A stretch of DNA of 5,915 bases from NCBI RefSeq assembly GCF_905203285.1, contig NZ_CAJKVK010000109.1, forward strand, positions 1 to 5,915. Direction: 5' to 3'. Source of the DNA: an uncultured Succinatimonas sp. Lineage in GTDB: Bacteria; Pseudomonadota; Gammaproteobacteria; Enterobacterales; Succinivibrionaceae. A program made the position numbers and the translations under genes. Every line of letters starts with the position of its first letter. Within the stretch, counting starts at the first letter, position 1. Below, piece after piece: positions 1 through 5,915 of the stretch. The notes under the pieces were generated by a model. It saw nothing but the letters and a program-made list of their open reading frames with translations, did not search any database and was not told where the DNA came from.

Positions 1-160
1 GAATCTGATGAAATGAGATAAATTCTAAAAGAGTTGATTTTCCGGTACCGTTTATGCCAGTTAAAACGATAATTTTCAGAGGAATATCGTCAGTACAAAA
101 ATCTATATTGAAATTTTGAAAAATTTTATATTTATCTATATGGATTTGTTTGATTTTCAT
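1..160 (-). CDS. AAA/ABC-type ATPase, N-terminal fragment
   Basis: This is the 5' end of a gene that leaves the window on the left; 53 codons are visible. The ATG is at 160-158, with a weak GGA ribosome site 9 bases upstream. The protein begins with a short basic beta-strand segment (MKIKQIHIDKYKIF) and then shows a Walker A motif, GINGTGKST, at residues 35-43, with LLE directly after it. A Walker A this close to the N-terminus, preceded by a K-I-x-I-x-x-Y-K-I-F strand, is typical of the AAA_15/AAA_21, OLD and RecF/SMC-like ATPases, many of which serve in DNA repair, phage defence or toxin systems. Walker B, signature motif and any nuclease or partner domain lie outside, so the exact function cannot be assigned. 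The stretch is about 26% GC, far below its neighbours, which hints at horizontal acquisition. The family call is fairly safe; a defence role is only a possibility. Confidence 0.8.
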   Translation of the reverse strand, partial: MKIKQIHIDKYKIFQNFNIDFCTDDIPLKIIVLTGINGTGKSTLLEFISFHQI

Positions 161-260
161 AGATAAAAATCCGTAATCAGCAACATATTGTATGTAGTAT
201 TACAAATATTTTAAATTAAATGAAGCGTAAAAAACTGATTATGTGGTTAATAACAAAGTA

Positions 261-292
261 AAAAGCTTCTTACATTGATGCAAGAAGCTTTT
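261..292 (-). terminator. Intrinsic terminator after the MFS gene
   Basis: A perfect 11-bp inverted repeat (AAAAGCTTCTT at 261-271, AAGAAGCTTTT at 282-292) encloses a 10-base loop. On the minus strand the second arm ends in GCTTTTT, giving the U run. It begins 21 bases past the TAA stop of the transporter gene and separates that gene from the ATPase gene further left. The stem is AT-rich and the plus-strand reading also ends in four Ts, so it could work weakly in both directions. Confidence 0.85.
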
Positions 293-313
293 AGTTAACT
301 GTTAATCTGAATT

Positions 314-1606
314 TTACTTTGCCGGCTCTTTTTCAAGCTCAGCTCGAGCTTGTTGTTTAATCTTCTCCATAAAGTCTTTGTCAGGTGCATTCTTAGGAGC
401 GCGCAAGGTGCGGATGCGCAGAGCACGCGGGGCTTTAAAGTAGAACAGAATGCCAACGAGCAACAGCAGTAATCCTGACATTAAGAAGATCACGCTGATA
501 TTAATAAATGTAGCAATTACGCTTCCTAAAATAGGGCCGATGGTTCCGCCGATTTGCTGACCTGAGAACATAAGTCCGAAAGCCGATCCGCGGATCTCAG
601 GATCGGTGTTATTAACCACCATGGCGTTTGCTGACGGGAAAATGCCGGAAAATCCGAGACCCACGCAGAATTGCAAAATAGCAAACGGCAACAGGGTATT
701 GGGGATAAACTGTGCTGCTATCAAGATACCGGCAGCGCACAGGGAGATGACCTCGGTATAGAAAAATCCTTTGCTTTGTCCTTGTTTTCCCCAAATCGGA
801 GCTGCAATGGCTCCTGCAATGCCTGACAGTGAGAAAACGGTACCGGATATTAAAAGAAGATTTTCCGTAGTTCCCATGAGCTCGCCGATGTATAAGGTCA
901 TTACAGGCTGTAAAAGCAGGATGACCATGTTGGTAAGAACAGTACACAGCAACAACAGTCTGATAGAACGATTGCGCAGCAACTTCTTATAAACGGATTC
1001 CTTCTTAACGTTTTTAACTGCCTTTTGTACAGGTTTGTCTACTTTAGGCTCTTTAATAAAGAACAGGGTAATTAAAGTGATAAGAAGCAAGGTTCCCGAG
1101 CTGATAAAGAATGAGGTGCGCATACCGAAAGATTCAGCCAGCACGCCGCCGAAGAGGGGACCTAAAATACCGCCGCAAATATTGGCTGACTGCATAACGC
1201 CCATGCCGATGCCGATTTTATTTTTAGGAATAAGAGTGGACATCAATGCAAGAGATGCAGGCCACAGTCCTGCTGCAAAGCCTTGGAACACGCGAACCAA
1301 AAACAGCTGGAAAGGTGTTGTGACAAGGCCTCCCATAAGATAGGTAACCGCAATAAGGAAACTTGAGCGCATAACCATGAGCTTTTTGCCTTTACTGTCG
1401 GTCATTTTTCCCCATATAGGAGCCATGACGGCACAAACGGCGAAAGTAACGGCGAAAATTGCACCTGTCCATAAATTGGCGGTTTCAGGATCCGCATTTA
1501 ATTCTTTGGTAAGGTAAATCGGAAGAAAAGGGATAAGCATAGTGTAACTTGAGGACATTAACACTACGTTTGCCGTAATGATCGCAAGGGCTACTTTCCA
1601 GTTCAC
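314..1606 (-). CDS. MFS multidrug efflux transporter, MdtG-like
   Basis: A 430-residue inner-membrane antiporter of the major facilitator superfamily, probably a DHA1-type drug:H+ exporter. Hydrophobic segments fit 12 helices: six in residues 5-184, a charged Lys-rich central loop at about 185-215, and six in 216-390, followed by a charged tail of about 40 residues. MFS motif A is at 66-76 (GKMTDSKGKKL), with a degenerate copy in the second half (GKQGQSKG, 273-280). The antiporter motif C is at 145-154 (GGILGPLFGG). The N-terminal NWK, the NLWTGAIF stretch (44-51) and the motif A context resemble E. coli MdtG as I remember it, which exports fosfomycin and deoxycholate; substrates here are unknown. 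The start is GTG at 1606-1604: AAGGA lies 6 bases upstream, and an in-frame TAA at 1621-1619 rules out an earlier start. The gene stands alone between two terminators. Family confidence is high; the MdtG subgroup is moderate. Confidence 0.9.
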   Translation of the reverse strand: MNWKVALAIITANVVLMSSSYTMLIPFLPIYLTKELNADPETANLWTGAIFAVTFAVCAVMAPIWGKMTDSKGKKLMVMRSSFLIAVTYLMGGLVTTPFQLFLVRVFQGFAAGLWPASLALMSTLIPKNKIGIGMGVMQSANICGGILGPLFGGVLAESFGMRTSFFISSGTLLLITLITLFFIKEPKVDKPVQKAVKNVKKESVYKKLLRNRSIRLLLLCTVLTNMVILLLQPVMTLYIGELMGTTENLLLISGTVFSLSGIAGAIAAPIWGKQGQSKGFFYTEVISLCAAGILIAAQFIPNTLLPFAILQFCVGLGFSGIFPSANAMVVNNTDPEIRGSAFGLMFSGQQIGGTIGPILGSVIATFINISVIFLMSGLLLLLVGILFYFKAPRALRIRTLRAPKNAPDKDFMEKIKQQARAELEKEPAK

Positions 1607-1612
1607 GCAGGA

Positions 1613-1617
1613 TCCTT
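1613..1617 (-). promoter_or_regulatory. Ribosome binding site fixing the GTG start
   Basis: AAGGA on the minus strand, 6 bases before the GTG of the transporter gene. It is the clearest Shine-Dalgarno in the window and settles the non-ATG start. A 7-bp AT-only-loop hairpin (TATCTTT / AAAGATA, loop of three, 1620-1636) ends 2 bases upstream of it. Confidence 0.8.
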
Positions 1618-1674
1618 TTTATCTTTAAAAAAGATATAAAATTAATGTAAATTTTTGATTAAGCTTTTTTGGTA

Positions 1675-1703
1675 AGTATAGACTTTATTTGTTTAATAAG
1701 TAA
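1675..1703 (-). promoter_or_regulatory. Possible sigma-70 promoter for the MFS gene
   Basis: On the minus strand TATACT (1680-1675) matches the -10 consensus at five of six bases. At a 17-base spacing the -35 position reads TTACTT (1703-1698), a poor match. It lies in the AT-rich stretch between the lon terminator and the transporter start, where a promoter is expected because lon transcription should end at 1777. It would give a leader of about 60 bases. The spacer is so AT-rich that chance matches are likely. Confidence 0.3.
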
Positions 1704-1776
1704 GGAATTTGCAGAAAAACATTGGTTAATATTTAATTTACAGTACTTTACAAACGTATTGTGATTCTTTGAATGT

Positions 1777-1807
1777 AAAAACGGGTAAAGATTAAATCCT
1801 TACCCGT
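1777..1807 (-). terminator. Intrinsic terminator after lon
   Basis: An 8-bp stem (ACGGGTAA at 1781-1788, TTACCCGT at 1800-1807) encloses an 11-base loop. On the minus strand the second arm runs into five Ts (1781-1777). The hairpin starts 9 bases past the TAA of lon, so it should end the lon transcript and uncouple it from the transporter gene. Confidence 0.85.
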
Positions 1808-1816
1808 ATAGCGACT

Positions 1817-4399
1817 TTAACTTACCGCAACTTCGCTTTGCGGTTTTTCTTCCTGATTCTTAAGCGGCAGATCTTCTGCTTTAAGATCGATAAGCTCAGG
1901 TTTGTACTTATTTTCAATCTTATCTATTCTGTCTTTCACCTCATTAAAGAGGATTTTAGCGACATCATCATAAGAGTCGGCGTAATAGAAATTAACTCCG
2001 TCCTTTACTTCAGAAGGTAATTCCTTCACGTCGCCCGCGTTTGCTTTAGGGACGATAAGATTGAATATTCCCATGCGTCGCGCTGCTATGACTTTTTCAC
2101 GGATACCGCCGATTGCAAGAACCTGTCCTGTAAGTGACAGCTCTCCTGTCATGGCAAATCCTTGCTTGGGTGCGCGATTTAGAGCAAGCGATAATAAAGA
2201 TGAAGCCATGGTAATGCCGGCGCTTGGTCCGTCTTTTGGAGTGGCACCTTCGGGAACATGAAGATGCACTGTGCCTTTCTTAAAGAAATCGGCTCCTTTT
2301 TTACCGGCATAGCGCTGCAGATTTGCCTGGATGAAAGAGTAGGCGATGTGCGCCGATTCTTTCATAACATCACCAAGCGATCCGGTAAGCTCAAAGCTTT
2401 TGTTGTCGCGGTTGACAAGTACCGATTCAATAGGCAGTGTGGCTCCTCCCACCGAAGTCCATGCAAGACCTGTTATCACGCCGACTCCTTTGATATTTTT
2501 TTCTTTCTTAAAAGGAGCAGTGCCTAAAAAGTCTTCAAGATTGTCTTTGGTGACCGTGACGGAGCTTTCGCCTTCAACTATTTTGACGGCGGTTTTCCTT
2601 ACTATCTTGGCAATTGCGCGCTCAAGAGAACGAACTCCGCTTTCACGGGCATATTCCTCGATGATCTTAAGCAGCACCTCATCGCTTAATTTAAGCTGGG
2701 CTTTGCGGATGGCTGCCTGCTTTAAAGCGCGGGGCAGCAAGTGCTTTTTAGCAATTAAAAGCTTTTCTTTTGCTATATAGCCTGAAAGCCTAATCGGATC
2801 CATACGGTCAAGAAGCGGTGCCGGAATGGATTCAACGGTATTGGCCGTGCAGATGAAAAGACAGTTTGACAAATCAAGCTTTTCATCAAGATAGTGATCA
2901 AGGAAATTATTGTTTTGCTCAGGATCTAAGGTCTCAAGCAAAGCGGCTGACGGATCACCCTGATATGAACGACCTAACTTATCGATTTCATCTAACATGA
3001 TGACAGGGTTCATGACTTTGGTTTCACGCAGAGCCTGTACCATTTTGCCGGGCATTGATCCGATATAAGTCTTGCGATGACCCTTTATCACTGATTCATC
3101 GTCAACACCGCCAAGCGACAGTCTGAAGAAAGGTCGGTTAAGAGCCTTTGCAATAGACTTGCCGATAGAGGTCTTACCGACACCGGGCGGTCCGACGAAA
3201 AGCATAATCGAACCTTTAGTCTCGCCTTTTAAAGCTCCTATAGCGAGAAATTCAATGATGCGGTCTTTGACGTCTTTAAGCCCTTCATGATCTTTATCTA
3301 AAATCGTGCGTGCTTTTTTAAGATCGATTGATTCTTTTGACATCTTGCCCCAAGGTATTGAGGTTATAACGTCAAGATAGTTTCTTGTGACCGCATATTC
3401 AGGAGAGCCGCTTTCAAGAACTTTAAGTTTTTTTATCTCACTGTTAAAACGCTCAAGAATGTAATTAGGCGGCGTGAGTTTTTTCATGCGCTTTTCAAAT
3501 TCAATGGCGTCGGCACTTTTATCATCCATCTTAAGTCCGAGCTCTTTTTGAATTTCATTAAGCTGTTCGCGCAGAATGTAATCACGCTGTCTTTTATTTA
3601 ATTTTTCAGAAACCGAGCCTTTGATCTTGTTCTGCAGTTTAGCCGCCTTAAGCTCTTTTTTAATCATGGTAAGCGACATCTTAAGGCGTGGCAGGATTTC
3701 GATTTCGTTTAAAACATTTTGCAGTTCAGAATAAGAGCCGGTTGAAATGGATGCGGCGCAGTCTGCCAAAAGCGACGGATCGTTTTGGTTAAAGCGCAGC
3801 AGGTATTGACGCATTTCCTCGGTGTATAGGGGATTTAAAGGTAAAAGTTCCTGAATTGAGGAAACAAGCGCCATTGAGTAAGCTTTAACGTCGATTGCCT
3901 CTTTGCTTTCAGGATCGGGCAAAGTAGGTTCCGGGTAGCTTACCTTAGCAAGACTTGTTTTTTCGTAATTAGTCCAGCTCTCGATTTTGACGCGAGCTAT
4001 GCCTTCACAGATAAAGTGAATTTCAGAATTAGTGGCTTTTGCGTGCAAAAGCTTAACGGCGCAGCCTACAGGAGGGTAGTCCTCAGGAATAATTTTGTCT
4101 CTGTCGCCGGGTTTTTCACCAATAGAAAAGATAGCAAAAACCTTCGATTTGGTTTCTGCTACTTTCATTAAAACATCTTCCCAATCAATTGAAAGCTGTA
4201 CCGGTGTAATTTGACTGGGCATGACCGGACGGCCGAAGATCGGGATGATATGCATTTCTTCGGGCATTTGCTCACCAAGTCCGGTGCGGCTTTCTTTATC
4301 GTTATCGCCGGGATTTTTAACAAGATGTTCTAAATGTTCAATTTTATGAACCAGATCTTGTAAGGTTTCTTCGTCTTTGGTGTTTTTAGGTTCGCTCAT
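1817..4399 (-). CDS. lon: ATP-dependent Lon protease, AsrA-like subtype
   Basis: An 860-residue cytoplasmic AAA+ serine protease (MEROPS S16) that unfolds and degrades damaged and short-lived regulatory proteins as a hexamer. Order: N-terminal substrate-binding domain (about 50-340), AAA+ module, protease domain (about 635-820). Visible residues: Walker A GPPGVGKTS (403-411), pore-loop Tyr445 in TYIGSMPG, Walker B with D470/E471, sensor-1 N520 in CTAN, arginine-finger candidate R532, sensor-2 R590 in GVRSLER, and the catalytic pair S726 (PKDGPSAG) and K769, 43 residues apart as in E. coli Lon. The N-domain entry (IIPIFGRPVMPSQITPV), the LDEIDKLGRSYQGDP stretch and GLAWTSVGGATLPIE match the second Lon of Pseudomonas-type bacteria (AsrA) better than classical Lon, from memory. 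It is longer than E. coli Lon (784): about 45 extra N-terminal and 38 extra C-terminal charged residues. The ribosome site before the ATG is weak; Met45 (4267) or Met49 (4255) are alternative starts. A heat-shock promoter precedes it and a terminator follows. Confidence 0.96.
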   Translation of the reverse strand: MSEPKNTKDEETLQDLVHKIEHLEHLVKNPGDNDKESRTGLGEQMPEEMHIIPIFGRPVMPSQITPVQLSIDWEDVLMKVAETKSKVFAIFSIGEKPGDRDKIIPEDYPPVGCAVKLLHAKATNSEIHFICEGIARVKIESWTNYEKTSLAKVSYPEPTLPDPESKEAIDVKAYSMALVSSIQELLPLNPLYTEEMRQYLLRFNQNDPSLLADCAASISTGSYSELQNVLNEIEILPRLKMSLTMIKKELKAAKLQNKIKGSVSEKLNKRQRDYILREQLNEIQKELGLKMDDKSADAIEFEKRMKKLTPPNYILERFNSEIKKLKVLESGSPEYAVTRNYLDVITSIPWGKMSKESIDLKKARTILDKDHEGLKDVKDRIIEFLAIGALKGETKGSIMLFVGPPGVGKTSIGKSIAKALNRPFFRLSLGGVDDESVIKGHRKTYIGSMPGKMVQALRETKVMNPVIMLDEIDKLGRSYQGDPSAALLETLDPEQNNNFLDHYLDEKLDLSNCLFICTANTVESIPAPLLDRMDPIRLSGYIAKEKLLIAKKHLLPRALKQAAIRKAQLKLSDEVLLKIIEEYARESGVRSLERAIAKIVRKTAVKIVEGESSVTVTKDNLEDFLGTAPFKKEKNIKGVGVITGLAWTSVGGATLPIESVLVNRDNKSFELTGSLGDVMKESAHIAYSFIQANLQRYAGKKGADFFKKGTVHLHVPEGATPKDGPSAGITMASSLLSLALNRAPKQGFAMTGELSLTGQVLAIGGIREKVIAARRMGIFNLIVPKANAGDVKELPSEVKDGVNFYYADSYDDVAKILFNEVKDRIDKIENKYKPELIDLKAEDLPLKNQEEKPQSEVAVS

Positions 4400-4440
4400 G
4401 TTTTTTTATTATCTCAAGCAAGCTAATGAACTTTGGTGTT

Positions 4441-4469
4441 ACATGGGGGCTGAGTGCTTATTTTTCAAG
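4441..4469 (-). promoter_or_regulatory. Sigma-32 heat-shock promoter of lon
   Basis: On the minus strand CTTGAAA (4469-4463) is followed after 14 bases by CCCCATGT (4448-4441). This matches the sigma-32 (RpoH) consensus CTTGAAA, 13-15 bases, CCCCATnT at every specified position. Transcription should start near 4433-4436, leaving a leader of about 35 bases before the ATG of lon. Lon is a classic RpoH target in proteobacteria, which supports the call. The -35 element contains the TGA stop (4467-4465) of the upstream hydrolase gene. Confidence 0.88.
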
Positions 4470-5748
4470 GCAATTCACTTAAGATTAGTTCTTTTATGAC
4501 ATTAAATCCGTTTATAAGCGATTTTTCGTCAAAATCAAAAGAACTGTTATGATGAGAATTAGCGATATCGGAGCCTATCATAAAGTAGCATCCGAGTTTG
4601 CCTTGCTTTTGCAGATGGCGAATTAACTGAGATGCATCTTCAGAGGCGTTGAATTTAAACTCAGGCATGATATTAAGTTTAAGCTTCAATGCTGCCTTTT
4701 CTACTTTTTTACAGAGTTTTTCATCTTGTTTGATGCCAAGACCGACGCCTTTTTTAAGTAATTGATAGTAGCTTCCCGGAACGGTTTTACTTTCATTAGC
4801 GATGATTTGTTCAATTTGTGAGTAAAGAAGATCCAAGTTTTCTTCGTCTAAAACTCTTATTTCTCCTTCAAGGAAGCAGTGATCGGGAATTACGTTGCAA
4901 GCCCCTTCACAGTGAAGATTTGACATGTTGACGTAAAGTCCTTTTTTAAGATCTAAAAGACTAAGCGCCTTTTCAATAAAAGATGCGGTGACTTTAAGCG
5001 CGTTAATGCCAAGTTCGGGATGACCTGCGTGGCTTTTTTTACCGAACACTTCAAGAGTGAATTTACAGCTTGCCAAAAAATCTGAAGGGCAGGGCACGAT
5101 ATATCCTGACGGAACGCCAAGACCTAAATGATAGCAGTAGATAAGATCGATATCTTGTAAAAAGCCTGAATCAATTACGGCAAGAGCTCCCCTGCATCCT
5201 TCTTCTGCAGGCTGAAAAATGAAGCTGATGGCACTTAAATCTGATTCATATAGTAAAGAAAGGTTGGCATTGACCCATAATGCGCTCATTATGGCAATTG
5301 CCATATGTCCGTCATGTCCGCAGGCATGCATCGCGCCGTTTACCGCATTAAATCCGAGTTTTGCAGGTAAATGCATAGGCTCGGAACTTTCAGGAATGGA
5401 CAGTCCGTCAATGTCAGAGCGGATAGCAAGATGTTTTTTAACCTTTTTATTTTGAGGATCTAAATTAAAAGTAAGCTTGAAACCGGTAACCGATACGTCA
5501 GTGCCTAAAAATTTATGGGGTTTATCAGCTTTAGGAATAAGAGTGCAAAGGTGCTGCGCGGTTTCTTGGGGCATGAAGGTTATGGTGCCTTGCGTGTCTT
5601 TTATAAGATCGATTAAAAGCTCCATGGTTTTCCATTCGTGAAAACCGGTTTCAGGCGTACGGTGCAGTATGCGTCTTAAGGCTATGAGTTCTTTAAAGAC
5701 AGAATCGTTATTTGTAAAATCAGGCAAGGAAAATAAATTTTTATTCAT
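4465..5748 (-). CDS. M20D amidohydrolase, AbgA-like
   Basis: A 427-residue cytoplasmic metal-dependent hydrolase of peptidase family M20, subfamily D, which splits N-acyl or aminoacyl amides. No signal peptide or membrane segment is visible. Motifs: HRTPETGFHEW (29-39), SDIDGL (111-116, the usual ADMDAL), HACGHDGH (141-148), FQPAEEG (178-184), YHLGLGVPSG (206-215), KSHAGHP (238-244) opening the dimerisation lid domain (about 225-335), SEDAS (369-373) and SHHNSSFDFDE (398-408). Likely metal ligands are C143, H145, E183, H207 and one of H399/H400; E182 would be the general base. The spacing and the HHNxxFDFDE ending resemble E. coli AbgA, one subunit of p-aminobenzoyl-glutamate hydrolase, more than HipO or IAA-amino-acid hydrolases. 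No AbgB or AbgT neighbour is in view, so the substrate is uncertain. The ATG at 5748 follows an in-frame stop at 5778-5776; AAGGA is 14 bases upstream, further than ideal. Its stop lies 65 bases before lon, with no terminator between. Confidence 0.9.
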   Translation of the reverse strand: MNKNLFSLPDFTNNDSVFKELIALRRILHRTPETGFHEWKTMELLIDLIKDTQGTITFMPQETAQHLCTLIPKADKPHKFLGTDVSVTGFKLTFNLDPQNKKVKKHLAIRSDIDGLSIPESSEPMHLPAKLGFNAVNGAMHACGHDGHMAIAIMSALWVNANLSLLYESDLSAISFIFQPAEEGCRGALAVIDSGFLQDIDLIYCYHLGLGVPSGYIVPCPSDFLASCKFTLEVFGKKSHAGHPELGINALKVTASFIEKALSLLDLKKGLYVNMSNLHCEGACNVIPDHCFLEGEIRVLDEENLDLLYSQIEQIIANESKTVPGSYYQLLKKGVGLGIKQDEKLCKKVEKAALKLKLNIMPEFKFNASEDASQLIRHLQKQGKLGCYFMIGSDIANSHHNSSFDFDEKSLINGFNVIKELILSELP

Positions 5749-5808
5749 TAAAAATCGGCAAATCCTTTGTTGTTTTTATAGGAAAAGCCGCCTCCTAAAA
5801 TAGAAAAA

Positions 5809-5915
5809 CTATGCGCCAAGACGCTTGATGCTTAAGTTTTCAATTGACTGACAACGCTTAAAGCTTAATTTTGGATAGTTTAAGCTCAATTGACAGTAGT
5901 TTTCCAGTAGCAAAT
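5809..5915 (-). CDS. Possible 3' end of an upstream gene
   Basis: One minus-strand frame is open from the right edge (first full codon at 5913) to a TAG at 5811-5809, 34 codons. The translation contains two similar segments, SLNYPKLSFKR and CQSIENLSIKR, in register 11 residues apart, then LGA and the stop. That in-frame periodicity mildly favours real coding. I do not recognise a family. A second frame is open for 18 codons to a TAA at 5860-5858, and an open run of this length is not rare by chance, so the region may simply be noncoding. If real, the gene ends 60 bases before the hydrolase start and would be its nearest upstream neighbour. Confidence 0.3.
   Translation of the reverse strand, partial: LLLENYCQLSLNYPKLSFKRCQSIENLSIKRLGA
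5821..5872. repeat. Imperfect direct repeat near the right edge
   Basis: On the plus strand, 5821-5840 (ACGCTTGATGCTTAAGTTTT) recurs at 5854-5872 with two substitutions and one missing base, a period of 33. A second short repeat, TCAATTGAC, occurs at 5840-5848 and 5886-5894, a period of 46, which is a different register. The first pair is in phase with a possible minus-strand reading frame and encodes its two LSxKR segments. The copies could be a small tandem duplication or part of a longer array that continues beyond the window. Confidence 0.5.

Noticed and set aside
161..260. Promoter or operator for the left-edge ATPase gene
   Set aside because: Several AT-rich hexamers and a 5-bp dyad (ACATA/TATGT, 183-195) are present, but no -10/-35 pair with proper spacing stands out from the background.
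612..947. Minus-strand open frame of 111 codons within the transporter gene
   Set aside because: It overlaps the MFS gene in another frame on the same strand; the MFS frame has helices and family motifs, and this one has none.
1035..1343. Plus-strand open frame of 102 codons
   Set aside because: It is opposite the transporter gene, with Pro/Arg-rich content typical of an antisense frame and no start signals.
2346..2780. Plus-strand open frame of 144 codons
   Set aside because: It lies wholly opposite the lon protease and AAA+ coding region, has no ribosome site, and its sequence is a low-complexity mirror of that gene.
4400..4464. Terminator between the hydrolase gene and lon
   Set aside because: No GC-containing inverted repeat followed by a T run is present on the minus strand; the run of bases near 4401-4407 is read as A, not T, in the transcript.
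5811..5915. Plus-strand gene starting near the right edge
   Set aside because: Both plus-strand ATGs there (5811 and 5828) meet a stop within eight codons.

Overview
The window holds three complete genes and two edge fragments, all read from the minus strand, so transcription runs from right to left. In that order they are: a short possible 3' end of an unknown gene at the right edge, an M20-family amidohydrolase resembling AbgA (4465-5748), an ATP-dependent Lon protease (1817-4399), a 12-helix MFS drug-efflux-type transporter (314-1606), and the first 53 codons of an AAA/ABC-type ATPase that runs off the left edge (1-160). I see no rRNA, tRNA, CRISPR array or insertion sequence.

The sequence suggests a moderately AT-rich gammaproteobacterium. 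The Lon resembles the second Lon-type protease (AsrA-like) I know from Pseudomonas and relatives. The transporter resembles enterobacterial MdtG. A near-perfect sigma-32 heat-shock promoter lies in front of lon. A host-associated anaerobic lineage such as the Succinivibrionaceae would fit the base composition, but that is a guess. The main genes look about 40-48% GC by eye, while the ATPase fragment is about 26%, so it may be an acquired accessory gene.

Region by region: 161-313 is a spacer with an intrinsic terminator for the transporter. 1607-1816 holds the lon terminator and the transporter leader, with a clear ribosome site before a GTG start. 4400-4464 is a 65-base gap carrying the heat-shock promoter, whose -35 element contains the stop codon of the hydrolase gene. 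5749-5915 holds the hydrolase leader, an imperfect direct repeat and the possible gene end.

The genes do not form an obvious pathway. Lon has its own stress promoter and its own terminator, and the transporter is bounded by terminators on both sides. The hydrolase has no terminator after it, so its transcript may read into lon. This is a string of individually regulated genes rather than one system. The most interesting points are the promoter that overlaps the stop codon, the unusual Lon subtype with extra tails at both ends, and the AT-rich ATPase cut by the left edge, whose partner genes, if any, lie outside the window.
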